Position numbers and translations under genes: made by a program. Source: Dunaliella salina (lineage: Eukaryota > Chlorophyta > Chlorophyceae > Chlamydomonadales > Dunaliellaceae). From it: a stretch of 44,552 bases of DNA. The stretch spans positions 92,565-137,116 of the forward strand of contig MU070185.1 of assembly GCA_002284615.2 (NCBI GenBank), in the 5' to 3' direction. This document shows, one piece after another, positions 28,860 through 39,451 of the stretch (position 1 is its first letter; the number at the start of each line of letters is the position of its first letter). Below the pieces are notes generated by a model. The model was not told the DNA's origin and made no database searches. It saw nothing but the letters and a program-made list of their open reading frames with translations.

Positions 28860-30307
28860 GCATAAAGGCATGCTCAGATACTGTCATGGGCTTTGTGTCT
28901 CTTGCAACCGTGAAGCGACACATTCCTCTGGATGCGCACAAGAGCATATTCCTTTGTAATCCTACAAAGCTACAATTTCTCAAACATAATCCTGGGCAGC
29001 TTCTTGTCCTTGTCTTGTTGAGGGGTGGTGACCAAGTGCTTGCGTAGCGCCTTTTTGATGGTCTGGACAGCTCTTTCAGCAAGGCCGTCAGATTGGGGGC
29101 AGTTAGGGGAAGTGAGGCGGTGGTCAATCTGGAGGTTGATGCAGAGCTCTTAGGACTCGCCTTGTTATTTGTCGCCTTGATCAGTGAGCACTTGGGCACT
29201 GCTGCCAAAAACGGAGATGACATGCTCCACAAAAGCTTGGGTGACGGTGGCTGCACTCTTGTTGGGGATTGGTACGGTGACTAGGAACTTAGACATGTGC
29301 TCAAGTGCCACGAAGACGTAGGAGTTGCCAGACTACGAGGGTGTGGGGATTGGCCCTGCCAGATCGATGTTCCAGCGAAAAAATTATCCATCCACTGGGA
29401 AGGGTTGCAGCTGGGGGGCCTTGCCCGTGAAGGAAGCGTTGGCTTGGTCGCACTCTTGGCAGGAGCGGAGCACTTGGCGGCCCCATGCCATACCACCAGT
29501 GGTGTTGTGCCAGCATTGAGAAGGTGCGCTTGGCGCCAAAATGGCAGCATTTTTCGTGCCAGCTCATGATAATGGAGGGGTGCTGATCAGGTGGGGGAAT
29601 GAGCTTGGGCTGTCCATTAAAAGTGAGGTGGTAGATCTGTCTGTCAGCCCCTTGGAAATTGGCCTTTGCACGCCGCAGGATCCTATCCTTTTCTTGCTTG
29701 TCCAGGTCTGGGGGCAGCTGTCCATGGCGCAAGTAGTGCATGGTGGGCGCATCCACAAAGATATCCGCTGTGCGGTTTAGGCGCTGGGTAGCCTCATCTG
29801 CCTGGAGGTCAGCCTCTTCATCCGTGGTTGGCTTCTCAACAAGGCAGGCTTGGTACTCCACGTCCTCGTTGATAGCATCAAATTCCAGCTGCTTGTAGAG
29901 CCTGTCAACGGCCAGTCTGGTGGTGGTGATACAGCTGCCAGTGTATGGATGTGGGGCAACATGGAGGGCAAGCTCGGCATCCTCATCATCAGTGTGTGCT
30001 GTTTCGTCCAGGGTGGTGACCATGGCGAAAGGCACGCCAGCTATCTCGCTTGGATCAGGCGGGTGAACGTCCCCCCAGATAGATGGTGTGCCTGGAGGGT
30101 TGGATTTGGCTTGGGCGAGGTGTGCACAGCGGAAGATGTGAAGGAGCTGGAGTGGGCTCATGGCTCTGCCTGTGATGGCATGACGTTGCTGTGGGGTGAT
30201 GCCGGGTGAGGCTGTGCTGCCTGTGGGAAGCCTTGGAGAAAACTGGTGTGCGGTGGAAACCAAGCAGTCGTTCACGTTCGTCTGGGTTGGGCTGGGTGAG
30301 CATGTTG
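28860..30307 (-). pseudogene. LTR-retrotransposon (Ty3/gypsy-like) pol fragment: HHCC zinc finger and integrase core
   Basis: The frame from 30307 reads through a linker (LDKQEKDRILRRAKANF, RQIYHLTFNGQPKLIPP) to a zinc-binding region WHEKCCHFGAKRTFSM, WWYGM and, after a frameshift, CQEC. Then comes the integrase core: FFRWNIDLAGPIPTP with the first Asp, QVLTDQGDK with the second, and PQSDGLAERAVQTIKKAL with the Glu. This is the H-H-C-C plus D-D-E layout of Ty3/gypsy integrases. In-frame stops occur at about 29355, 29170 and 29150. No LTR or RT is visible. The fragment is fused at about 30308 to a LINE endonuclease in the same orientation. Confidence 0.75.
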
Positions 30308-30950
30308 TTTGCGAGGCAAGATCAAAAAGGCGCTTACCAACCTTGTTTAGCTGTGGGCAACATGACTTCCTCTTTTCAACAAGGTGTGGGTGACGCGAGA
30401 GGATGTCGTAATGTACATCTGTGATTTCTTTCTCGTCACCTATGAGAGCATTGAAGTCACCTCCTAGGAAGATATGTGGTGTATACGTATATGCAGAGAA
30501 ACATTCTCCTCCAAGGCGAAGAAACAATCGTCTATATGATCATTTGAAGTGGTGCTGCCCTGGGGATTCATATAAATAGCACAGAACAGAACATCTTGAG
30601 CCATGCCAAAAAGTTGCCTGTCAGCTTTAGCCCAGACTGCTTGGAAATGTTCAGAAATTCGTGATAGAGACGGATAGCTTTGGATCATTTTAGCAGCAAG
30701 TATGGCAACACCAAAACCTTTTCGACCTTCGCCTCCAGAGGGTATTTGAATATGTCCAAGAAGGAAATGATGGGGGAGATGTTTGAGGAGCCTGTTCATG
30801 TCATTCGTACGGGTCTCTGTCAAGAAAACGATGTGAGGAAACACACATTACTAATTGTTCCAGCTTGAGGGAGGAATCATCTGAGGCGATGCCGTCACAA
30901 TAAAGACTTAGCAGAGAGACTTGTGACTGGAGGCATTCAACTCACGTATT
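30308..30950 (-). pseudogene. LINE N ORF2, endonuclease domain, cut by the integrase fragment
   Basis: From about 30950: VSLLSLYCDGIAS, then PHIVFLTETRTNDMNRL with the catalytic Glu, HHFLLGHIQIPSGGEG, GFGVAILAAKMIQSY, DVLFCAIYMNPQGS and, after a frameshift near 30520, GGDFNALIGDEKEITD and GKRLFDLASQ. The frame then passes directly into pol-like residues of the integrase fragment. The C-terminal part of EN and the whole RT are missing. The neighbouring ORF1 at 30942-31926 belongs to the same copy. Confidence 0.75.
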
Positions 30951-31926
30951 ACCATGTGCTTGAGTAGTGCCAGGTCCATAATTTGCTCGCTTGCTTGCTT
31001 GCGAAGATGAGTCTGCTTCCGCTCTGGGCCGACTTTGTTGGGGAGTCATACCGATCTCAGGAATCGAATTTGCAGAGGGCGGGAATATCTCATTTATTGT
31101 GATGAAAACTGTAGAGAAACTGAGAAAATGTAGCTTTGTAGGGATACATAGGAACTTGCCCTTGAGCGCACCTACGGGAATGTGACGCCACACGGGGTAC
31201 AAAAAGGTCAGTGCTCCGGAGCGGGGGTTGAGGGCCTCATTTTTTTCATGGTAGCTCAAAATCAGGTTGCTCGAGTCCCTAGTGATGTGAGCTTGCAGCC
31301 CTCCCAATTGAGGCATTTGGGAAACAACATGGTTGATCTCTCGAGCAATAGGAATAAGGCATGAACGCCTCTGCAGACTCAGGGTTGTTTGCTCACAAAC
31401 AATTTTGAGGCTGCGAGGGAAGAGAGGTCGTTTCTGTGTGAGGAAAGTAGTTGAAGCAATACCACCAGCGCATCCTATGCCGCCAACAATGGCAATAAAA
31501 GTGTTTTTCTTTTGGCCAGTGGTGATCTGGTTTACTGGCAATTGGAGGGTTGTTGCAATGTTTGCTGTAGTCCGATTATCATTGTTTGATGAGGGTTTGA
31601 TGAACAGGTGGCCTGCAATCGCGTCGGCCTGCGTCAGCCTTTGTTTCAAACATCCAGAGGGTGTGATTGTAGGGAGGCGAGGATGTAAAGGGAGTGGTTG
31701 ATAGCTGGTCCATTTTGGAGGACAAAGAGTGCATTTGGTTCTCAACATTATTGACGCGTTGCTCAATGTCGTGTTGGTTCTGCGTCAGAGAGTTGATGTG
31801 GTTGAGCACAGAGTTGATGTTAGAGGACATTTCAGCAGCGTATCTAGCGGAGGTATCTTCTTGTCAAATGAGTCGATCATTTTTGACCCTAATACCCTCC
31901 AGGATCTGTTGAGTACCATCAGTCAT
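30942..31926 (-). pseudogene. LINE N ORF1 protein (copy 5)
   Basis: A start at 31926 gives MTDGTQQILEGIRVKNDRLI and a stop. The coiled coil follows (INSVLNHINSLTQNQ, QRVNNVENQMHSLSSKMDQ). A frameshift near 31640 leads to ADAIAGHLFIKPSS and the long frame to 30942. It holds TLSLQRRSCLIPIAREI, VVSQMPQLGGLQAHI, LSYHEKNEALNP, TFLYPVWRHIPVGALKG and FITINEIFPPSANS. ORF2 starts within about 10 bp, overlapping or adjacent. Confidence 0.7.
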
Positions 31927-32089
31927 ATTTGTGTACGAATGAGGTGCCGGTTGCTCCTTGTGAAGATGTTCAAACTGGTTGTGTCTAATATGTGTTCGGC
32001 TCCACCTGATAGGGAAGGGATCTTTGATTAAGGGCTTGCATTCGCCATGATGTCATTGTACGAGTTCAATTTTTTGTTTTTACTAACAG

Positions 32090-32240
32090 GTTACTAATAG
32101 ACTAATAGGTTTACAATACCAAAACAGGCAAGTAACTTGACATGAATAACATCTCGAAAGGGAGACATGGTTCCAAGTTGTAGTCTCATATTTGGGGTGG
32201 AACATGAAATCTAAGACGTGCAACGCTGTAAATAATGTTG
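32090..32240 (-). pseudogene. Tiny decayed LINE ORF2 C-terminal fragment
   Basis: The minus strand reads NIIYSVARLRFHV, then YETTTWNHVSLSR in another frame, which matches the VARFRLRVHTLR-x-ETATWTQGSSP segment of LINE F. The flank further left has ATTGTAAACC and TAGTAACC. Beyond it to 32432 the minus strand has an acidic frame (ICTIDDEADDLRQRLLEFF) that I do not recognise. Confidence 0.35.
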
Positions 32241-32440
32241 GTCAAGACATTGGTCAATTCGGTCCATATGTTCGTTGAAAAATTCCAGGAGACGTTGCCG
32301 CAAATCATCAGCTTCGTCGTCAATGGTACAGATTTCTTCCATTTGATCCTGGCTGTCACTGTCTGCAATTCTGTTTGTGTTGGCATCTCCCATCGGAGTG
32401 TCACCGGCACGGGAAGAAAATGAATGAAGCAAAGATTGTT

Positions 32441-33125
32441 TAATATATGTTTCAATTTGTGGGTTGTAAATTTATGGGCTTGTTGTAATTCAATCCTCCT
32501 GCTCCATTGTGAAGCAAGGGATCAAAAGAGGAAAAACATACATACATACGTACATACATACATACATACATACATGCATGCATACATGGCTGTGTGTATT
32601 ACTGCAATGTTTGCTGTATATATCCTGTGCTCAGGGCCAACCATGCAAGTCTACCCCCTTTTGCCCCCTCCTGTGCTTGAATCAGGAAGACCATACACCA
32701 GAGACACAATTCCTCCAAGCACAGAGTTGACAGGCTCTGCTCCTCATTACCTGCAGCGCGCTTAGGCTTCTGGTCGTGTAAATGCTTGCTGTGCATAGCA
32801 CACCATGATTCAACTGCTAAGATTGCATAACACACTGCAATTTATACCATAGAAATTTGATGAATCATCGGCAAGCTGGAATCATTTACTGCCCGCAGTG
32901 CCTGGACACCAAAAAGCAAATCCCCCGATAAAAGGTTTTGCTCAAAAAGCGTATCAAATTTTAGGGCTGGAAATGGCAAAAGCTTCTGTCCGGTTGATGT
33001 ACACATGTGAAAAAAATTACTTCTGAGCTGTGTGGATGATGTACGGCTGCAAAACCGATTCCTCCTTTTTAAGGTGCGGATGAGCTCATTTCTTTCTAGT
33101 GTGCAAGGAGAGCATCCGTGCAAAA
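32441..33125. other. Intergenic, with an ACAT microsatellite
   Basis: ACAT/CATG repeats occupy about 32537-32590. The remaining sequence downstream (minus-strand view) of the glycosyltransferase gene has no gene I can support. A TGTAA-type polyadenylation signal is not obvious right after the stop. Confidence 0.5.
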
Positions 33126-35528
33126 TTAAGCATTGCATAAATGAAGCACTGATGTGAGCCTTGCATGCGCCACTTCCGGTGAAAAAAAAGTTTGCACATT
33201 TGCAAAGGCATTAGACACAATATCCCCCCAAAGCCTACAGTCATCAAGAACTCTTCGTAGGAAAATAGCAAAGTCTGTAGGATTCCCACTGACAAGGCAG
33301 TCTCTGCCATGCTTCGCATGCATTCCCTCTATTGCTATTGGTGTTGCAACCACAGGAACACCATAGCTCATTGCTTGGTTCACTTTGCCTTTGACACCTG
33401 CGCCTGAGAGTAACGGAGCAATTACAGCCCTCACTTCCATGTACAACTGTTGCAACTCATTGTCAGTCAAGTAGCCATGTACACGGATGCTCCCATTAGA
33501 GATGCCTGCCTCTTGAATGATTCGATTCAATCCTGACATGCTGTTTGAAGCTACAATGTGCAGAGGATGTCTCTCTTGCATGGGACCAAGCAATGGAAAA
33601 ACATTTTCAAGAAACCATTTCAAACCTTGCTGATTAGGGAGATGATTGAAATTTCCAACAAAGAGAATTCCATTCCTATCAAAGCAAAGTCTGCTCGTCT
33701 TGATGCCTCTAAAACCAATTATGTTGGAGATAACTGTGACACTAGCATCCGGTAAATACCTTTTGATTACACTCGCTTCAACATCACTGACCACGATTGT
33801 AACCCTGCTTTCACGAACAAATTGCAGTTCCATGTCTCGGTGCGCATGGAGCTTGGTTCCAATCGCTGCCGGTGAATCAAGCCAATCACAAACTGTATTT
33901 ACATTTACCTCACGATTTTCTGAGCTAGAAAGGTGGTCTCTTGTCTCACGGATAAAATGAAGATCAACGGTGTCATATACAATGGGGGTCTCATGGCAAA
34001 CAGACTGAATTTTTGCCCGCACTCTTTCGAACACATACCTCCTGGCAATGAAAACCACATCAAAGTGACATTCAGTCATGTGGTCTACGTCAAAAAAAGG
34101 GATGACCCGAACGCCTACAAATTGAACAAATAGAGTGTACCTCATTTCCCTACCAGCAGCATTTGGTTGAAAGGTAACATGATAACCATCTTCAACCAGC
34201 ATCCTCAACATGTGCAAGGTTCTGATAGACCCCGAGTCATGGTCAGGCTCGGGAACAATGTCGTCAATCCACAGCAAGCGCTTTTTGTAAAGTTGAACAG
34301 CCGCCTCATTTGGGTGTACATACTGCGGGACGCTCTTGGTAAGATGTTCACGCCACTTTTTGTAGTACCTGATTCTATTGACTTTCATATAGTACTGCTT
34401 CAGCGGAGAATCTGAACCAAAACTTGATCCTTCCTGATGATAGACAATTGATAGAGGTTGGTATATGACATCCCAGCCCGCGGACTGGACTGCCATCGCA
34501 AGGTCTGTATCTTCATAGTAGCCACGACCATACATCTCATCAAATCCGCCAACATGGCGAAAAACATCAATCCGTATCACAATGCAGGCTGCTGAGATGT
34601 AGTTGACGCGACGAGCGTACAAAGCTTCATAGTTGGGTTCAACCCCCCTCATGAAGTTGCCTGCCTGTGCATTTGCATACACGTAACCCCCTGCCTCTGT
34701 GATCAAGTTGCCGTGACCGATGAACAGTGGACCAACAACTGCAGCCCTTTGAAATACTGAAAATGTTGCAATCAAAGGATGCAACCATCCAGGCACGACA
34801 AATGTATCCGCGTTAAGGAAACAAGCAAACCTTCCAGAGGCATGACCAGCACCATAGTTTAACGCTCCACCAAAGCCGACTGTCTGTGGCAGCCTCAGCA
34901 TGACAGTACGGAACCCGAATAAGAATCGGAGGCGGCGCACGAGGTACACAATGGGTGACATGTCTACCGTTGAGCCATCGTCTACGATGATAAGCTCTGC
35001 CCCTTCGACTTCAGTCAACGTTTTGAAAAGAGCAAATACACACGTACACGCAATTTTTGCATTGTTTTGCAACGGCAAGAGAAAAGAAACGTAAGGTGCA
35101 GCTTCATCTGTCTGACCGCCAGCCGGCTTAGGGCAATGATTTGCACTCACATCCACGGAGCTGAGGTTTTTGAGACTCACGCACGCGCCAATTTTTTCTG
35201 AAAATATCATGTCGGTGGTGAGCACTGGAGGTGTACTTGGGGAAGAGCCCAATTGCACCGCCCATTGATTGAGGTAAGTGCTTCCCAACCCTGGATTCGC
35301 CTCAATGAAACGGAACAATGCATCTATGTCTGTACTCCCGAAATCGATATGCGCTATCTGGCCAACGTCCAGAAAAATGTCGCCAAATGCGGTATTGCGT
35401 GTCGAAGAACGTGTCCACGCGTCAAGCAGAATCACAATGGTCAATGCCGTGACAGAAAATGGAAAAGCGAAATCGATAAGTTTTTTACTCCGTTGACAAA
35501 ATTCGGGAATTCGAAAAATTTTAGGCAT
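33126..35528 (-). CDS. Membrane-anchored bifunctional glycosyltransferase (GT2 + GT4 domains), intact
   Basis: A single uninterrupted frame of 800 residues on the minus strand. A type II signal anchor follows a basic tail (RSKK then residues 22-36 PFSVTALTIVILL), which suggests Golgi lumen orientation. Residues ~146-395 form a GT2 (GT-A) domain: VSFLLPLQNN, IIVDDGS (180-186), FLNADTFVVPGW with the NAD metal site, and YYEDTDLAMAVQSAGW with the catalytic ED pair. Residues ~415-800 form a GT4 (GT-B) domain: HDSGSIRTLHMLRML, GILFVGNFNHLPNQQG, and IAPLLSGAGVKGKVNQAMSYGVPVVATP. Such GT2-GT4 fusions are common in bacterial polysaccharide loci. Cell-wall or scale polysaccharide synthesis is likely, but the sugar is unknown. 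No intron is visible, and no other start is upstream in frame. Confidence 0.85.
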   Translation of the reverse strand: MPKIFRIPEFCQRSKKLIDFAFPFSVTALTIVILLDAWTRSSTRNTAFGDIFLDVGQIAHIDFGSTDIDALFRFIEANPGLGSTYLNQWAVQLGSSPSTPPVLTTDMIFSEKIGACVSLKNLSSVDVSANHCPKPAGGQTDEAAPYVSFLLPLQNNAKIACTCVFALFKTLTEVEGAELIIVDDGSTVDMSPIVYLVRRLRFLFGFRTVMLRLPQTVGFGGALNYGAGHASGRFACFLNADTFVVPGWLHPLIATFSVFQRAAVVGPLFIGHGNLITEAGGYVYANAQAGNFMRGVEPNYEALYARRVNYISAACIVIRIDVFRHVGGFDEMYGRGYYEDTDLAMAVQSAGWDVIYQPLSIVYHQEGSSFGSDSPLKQYYMKVNRIRYYKKWREHLTKSVPQYVHPNEAAVQLYKKRLLWIDDIVPEPDHDSGSIRTLHMLRMLVEDGYHVTFQPNAAGREMRYTLFVQFVGVRVIPFFDVDHMTECHFDVVFIARRYVFERVRAKIQSVCHETPIVYDTVDLHFIRETRDHLSSSENREVNVNTVCDWLDSPAAIGTKLHAHRDMELQFVRESRVTIVVSDVEASVIKRYLPDASVTVISNIIGFRGIKTSRLCFDRNGILFVGNFNHLPNQQGLKWFLENVFPLLGPMQERHPLHIVASNSMSGLNRIIQEAGISNGSIRVHGYLTDNELQQLYMEVRAVIAPLLSGAGVKGKVNQAMSYGVPVVATPIAIEGMHAKHGRDCLVSGNPTDFAIFLRRVLDDCRLWGDIVSNAFANVQTFFSPEVAHARLTSVLHLCNA

Positions 35529-36110
35529 TTCTCGGGTGACCTGGATTTTTCCCGCGACAACGCTATTTTATCTTAGACTCTCAAGCTCTGTTCACAGATT
35601 CAAGCTTGCCTCGATTGAAAGAGACCCCAATAATGAAAAAGAATTATGTGAGTACACTTTGACTTCCTTGGCAACGCAGCTCCTGACACCACAGATGTCT
35701 ACATTTCCCGAAATAAAGCAAGGGACCCTTCCAAACAAATCATGTGATGTTCTTTAAATTAAGACCGAATGAGCACATGAGCCTAACCACACTATCCAAT
35801 CCCGCTCTCGTAAAGCGCCCTTCTACCTCACCAAAATGGAAATCAATACATGCACAACAAACATAAGCTTGCCTCTGCCCATGCTACGTCCGTAAACAGA
35901 ATGCGATAAAGCTGTCCAAGGCGGCGGTTCTTTAAGCTTGTCGTCAATTTATATGTGTTATATAATAAACAACATTGATACACATTTGCAGGTGATGTAG
36001 TACAATGTACACATAAAGGAAACCCCATTGATGCAAGCAACATACTACTATGTGCACATATATGCACAGTGGGATGGGAGGAAGGGTGGGGATTGTAGGT
36101 AATCCTCATT
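35529..36110. other. Upstream region of the glycosyltransferase gene; no gene
   Basis: AT-rich sequence with no clear promoter motif. Small open frames on the plus strand (35536-35757) have no family signature. A TATATAATAAAC motif lies near 35958-35969. Confidence 0.4.
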
Positions 36111-36114
36111 CGTG

Positions 36115-36275
36115 CAAAAGTGTTATGCCTTTGTGCTGAAAGTAGAGCAAGTGCAAATTATGCTGGAGTGCTGAAAGTAGAAATGCAAATTATGCCTAAA
36201 TGTTGAAAGCACAGCAAGTGCAAATTATGCCCAAAGTGCTGAGAGTAGAGCAAGTGCAAATTATGCCCAAGTGTT
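36115..36275. repeat. Four imperfect ~40-bp tandem repeats
   Basis: The unit contains GTGCTGAAAGTAGAGCAAG and TGCAAATTATGCC. Four units, two of them shortened, can be aligned. No coding meaning is seen. Confidence 0.8.
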
Positions 36276-37473
36276 CAGATTCAAGGACTTTCGATAAGGT
36301 GCAACAGTAAAGGAAACCTTGTGAGATTCAAATTCTATACCTTGAGAGCAGAAAAGTTTCCACTAGATAACACCAAGCGTACACGGAGCATGAGGAATTT
36401 CAGTTGTATACCAAAGTTAAATTTACGCAAACGCGGTGCTACACCATGAGCTCTCCGTGGCATGTGCATGCGCATCCCAGCTGCTCAAGGAGAGCGCAGT
36501 ATTTTTTTATTTTACTGTTTGAAATTTCGTTCATTTTACAAAAAAATGTAGGGCTAAGCGTGGCTTAGCAACGACCTAGATGTTTTTTTGTGTGTTTTTT
36601 TCCCTGGGCCTACTAGTAAGCATAAGCATTTTATTCGACACGTCAGTGATTGTCCTTTATTCTGGAAGCAATTCCGGCGAGATCCAAGAACTTATGGCAT
36701 GAAGTGTGAACTTGTGGCGCAAGCTCATGACCAGCTACGCTGCGCTACGCTATGCCGCCTTGCTTTAATTTTATGAGCTGGCAGGAACCCATCTAGAGTC
36801 ATCTAGCATCACTTCTGATACAGGAACTTTTCGCTTTATTACAAAATTTGGAACTAATCCAGGAACAAGCAACTCAAGTGAGACACCACAAGGTCACACT
36901 AAATTAATCATGCCGGCATAGATGTATGCGCCTCCAGGGAGACGCTTGCATTAGCGGGCAATGATTATGATTTCGTTATTTAAATCACTTGTCTGTGCCT
37001 TGATTCTTTTGGATGTAGTCCTGCTGTTGAACAGGTCAGGGAGTTTCAAGTTGAATGACGACAGAAAGTCCAGGATGGGAAACGGAAATCCAGGATGGAC
37101 ATGAAAATTCTTTACACGCAGATGGAAAAGGAAAGTCAGAAGAGAGGCAGTGAGGGGAAACATTGGGATGCTGGGATGTTTCCGGCTATCAGCACAGTGA
37201 GCCAATTGGCGCCCTGAGTCCCTGATCCTTTAAACTGGGCAGCATTTTAAAGACTAATTTCAATGGACACATGACTCTGGAACAGCTGAATTGTATGGGC
37301 AGCCACCAAATTGTTGAAAATCAAAGGGCCCCAGATCATTGTTCTAACCCCGGGAACCTAATATCACAGAATGGGTCAACTGCCTGATTTGCCAGACATG
37401 TCTTTTCCGTTTTCCTTCCTTCCTCCTTACAGAAAGTGTGACCATGTTAAGCAATATTTTTCTACAAAATGCT
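36276..37473. other. No recognisable gene
   Basis: About 1.2 kb without coding or LINE similarity. A small perfect hairpin GCTAAG-CGTGG-CTTAGC is at 36553-36569. Open frames here (for example 36588-36776) are short and unremarkable. Confidence 0.5.
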
Positions 37474-37673
37474 AGGGAAGGGAAGGGAAGGGAAGGGAAG
37501 GGAAGGGAAGGGCAGGGCAGGGCAGGGCAGGGCAGGGAAGGGAAGGGAAGGGAAGGGAAGGGAAGGGAAGGGAAGGGCAGGGCAGGGCAGGGAAGGGAAG
37601 GGAAGGGAAGGGAAGGGAAGGGAAGGGAAGGGCAGGGCAGGGCAGGGCAGGGCAGGGCAGGGCAGGGCAGGGC
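37474..37673. repeat. GGGAA/GGGCA pentanucleotide array
   Basis: About 40 five-base units with strict strand bias (no C except the GGGCA variant). The two variants occur in blocks rather than mixed. The purine-rich strand could form G-quadruplex or triplex structures. Long frames of repeated GREGKG or SLPFPSLPF are artefacts. Confidence 0.97.
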
Positions 37674-37934
37674 TATAGCTTTTCTACTGGTAGCGAACTT
37701 GACAAGCTGTTTCGCAAAAACCCATGTGTACATGCTTTTTTGAAAGGCAAGATCCATCTAAATACCGTTTTTAAACCAACAACAATTCCGTCTCCCATGA
37801 TCCAGGAATTTCCTGTAAGAGAGATTTAGTGAAACCCAGTGAACGTATTCACAGCCACATTGACTCAACCCAATCTCGGCCTTTTCAATTTCCTGATTAC
37901 CCCAATTGCATGCCATTGTGACAAATCACAATTC
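37674..37934. other. No recognisable gene
   Basis: About 260 bp between the pentanucleotide array and the 18-bp repeats. No coding pattern is seen. Confidence 0.5.
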
Positions 37935-38085
37935 CCCCATGAATTCTACATCTTCACCTGGCTTAAGACCCCCACCTGGCTTAAGACCCCCATATGGCTT
38001 AAGACCCCGACCTGGCTTAAGGCCCCCCCCTGCTTAAGACCCCCACCTGGCTTAAGACCCCCATGAATTCTACATCTTCACCTGG
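37935..38085. repeat. 18-bp tandem repeats bounded by a 27-bp direct repeat
   Basis: Six units of CACCTGGCTTAAGACCCC, partly diverged, lie between identical 27-bp copies at 37935-37961 and 38059-38085 (each contains CCATGAATTCTAC and CTTCACCTGG). The array looks like slippage of a sequence still seen as CTTCACCTGGCTTAA after LINE L at 39442. So LINE L inserted into the last unit. Confidence 0.85.
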
Positions 38086-39417
38086 TACACCAAATTTTAC
38101 CGTTCCTCATCTTCTATATGCGGATGATCTATGCCTGCTCGCCAATTCCCCGCGTTGTCTCCAGGCGATGTTGAATCATTTAAAGATTTACTCACAAAGC
38201 AAATCCCTCACTGTCAACCCCCAGAAATCAACTATTGTTTGTTTCAATTCTCGATCTTGCAATTTGCCTACCTTTTTCTATGACAATCAATCTCTGCCAT
38301 ACTCAGACAATTTTAAGTACCTGGGGATGTTCTGTGACAAATCAATCAACCTGAACAGAGCAGCGGAGGAAGCCCTCAAACCTTGTAAAGCTGGTATGGC
38401 TAGAGCACGCACTTTTGTGCGGCAATGTCACCTCACCCATCGTCTTCATGCTAATATGTGGCTCTTCAAAACCTACATTGTTCCTGCTGGCATGTATGCT
38501 TGTCAAATCTGGGCCACTTCTTACCTTCGCCAGGGGTCAGAAATGGACAACTGCATCCAAAAATGGCTTTTGCGATACCTGAAGTACACATTGGGAGTTA
38601 GGACGTCCACACCATCTTGGAGTGTCTTAAGAGAATGTGGTGTTGAACCCATTCAATTAAATTGGTTCCGTGCTTGTGGCCGTTTTTACAACACTCTTAC
38701 GCACTCTAATAGTGCACTTTTACATAGGGTCTTTCTTTCAGATATTGCACTCAGCCAAGTTAACCCATCTTGTTGGACATCACACTTACTTCATGGAACC
38801 AATGGCCTTTATCATGCCGCAACGTTTCAACATCTTATTCGCTCTGGTCAACCTCTGAATTTAAGCCTGCTGGTCACAGACCTCAGGGCTCGGCATCTTT
38901 CTTTTCGGATTTCCAACCACGAGATTGCAACAGTAAAAAATGTACTTATCATCACTGGTGTGCTCTTCCTCTAAAAAACCCTCATGTTACCTTTTCTCCT
39001 CTTACCTTACCCAAATATTTTTATCTTGATCTACCAAAACATGTCATCCGGAGCGTCGCTCAATTTCGTTTACGAGTCCACCATCTGAAGGTTGAACAAT
39101 CATACTGGAGTACTGGCACTAGTCCGGCTTGCCACCTTTGTAACTCTCGGGACGCCATTCAAGACGAACAACATGTCCTCTTCAAATGTACACATCCGGA
39201 AGTTTGCAACCTCAGGCTGAAATATGCTTCCCTCTTTGCAGGACCTCCCTTTTCCTTTTCATCTCTTGCTTTTCATGTTGCTCCGTATCTGCCTGCATTT
39301 CACCATGTTACTTCTCATAATATGTCTCATTTTTTAAACCAAAACAGTAATAAACTTTATTCTTTCCTTCATGAACTTATCCTTTTTTATGATCAGGCTA
39401 GCAGTCAGTCGTTTTGA
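38063..39417 (+). pseudogene. LINE L ORF2 C-terminus, reverse transcriptase motif C to CCHC knuckle
   Basis: The frame 38063-38974 begins in the flank and enters the RT at GTPNFTVPHLLYADDLCLL. It continues with NPQKSTIVCFNSRS, FKYLGMFCDKSINL, AAEEALKPCKAGMAR, AGMYACQIWATSYL, TPSWSVLRECGVEP and SCWTSHLLHGTNGL. One frameshift near 38910 moves to the frame ending at 39417 with KCTYHHWCALPL, PKYFYLDLPKHVIRSVA, FRLRVHHLKVEQ and the knuckle CHLCNSRDAIQDEQHVLFKC. It ends YDQASSQSF-stop inside the 3' hairpin. Confidence 0.9.
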
Positions 39418-39441
39418 CTGGAGGCCTTGTAACCTTGTAAC
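38086..39441 (+). mobile_element. LINE L: RT C-terminal half with 3' end, one frameshift, 10-bp TSD
   Basis: Flanked by CTTCACCTGG at 38076-38085 and 39442-39451. The element begins just before motif C of the RT and ends with the 3' hairpin (CAGTC-GTTTT-GACTG), GGAGGCC and two CTTGTAACC units. It is a clean 5'-truncated copy and, with LINE E, represents a recently active subfamily. Confidence 0.9.
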
Positions 39442-39451
39442 CTTCACCTGG

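Noticed and set aside
37344..37757. Frames of repeated GREGKG / SLPFP
   Set aside because: Direct product of the pentanucleotide array.
37935..38085. Regular repeats resembling a CRISPR array
   Set aside because: Units are contiguous 18-mers without unique spacers, in a eukaryotic context with no cas genes.
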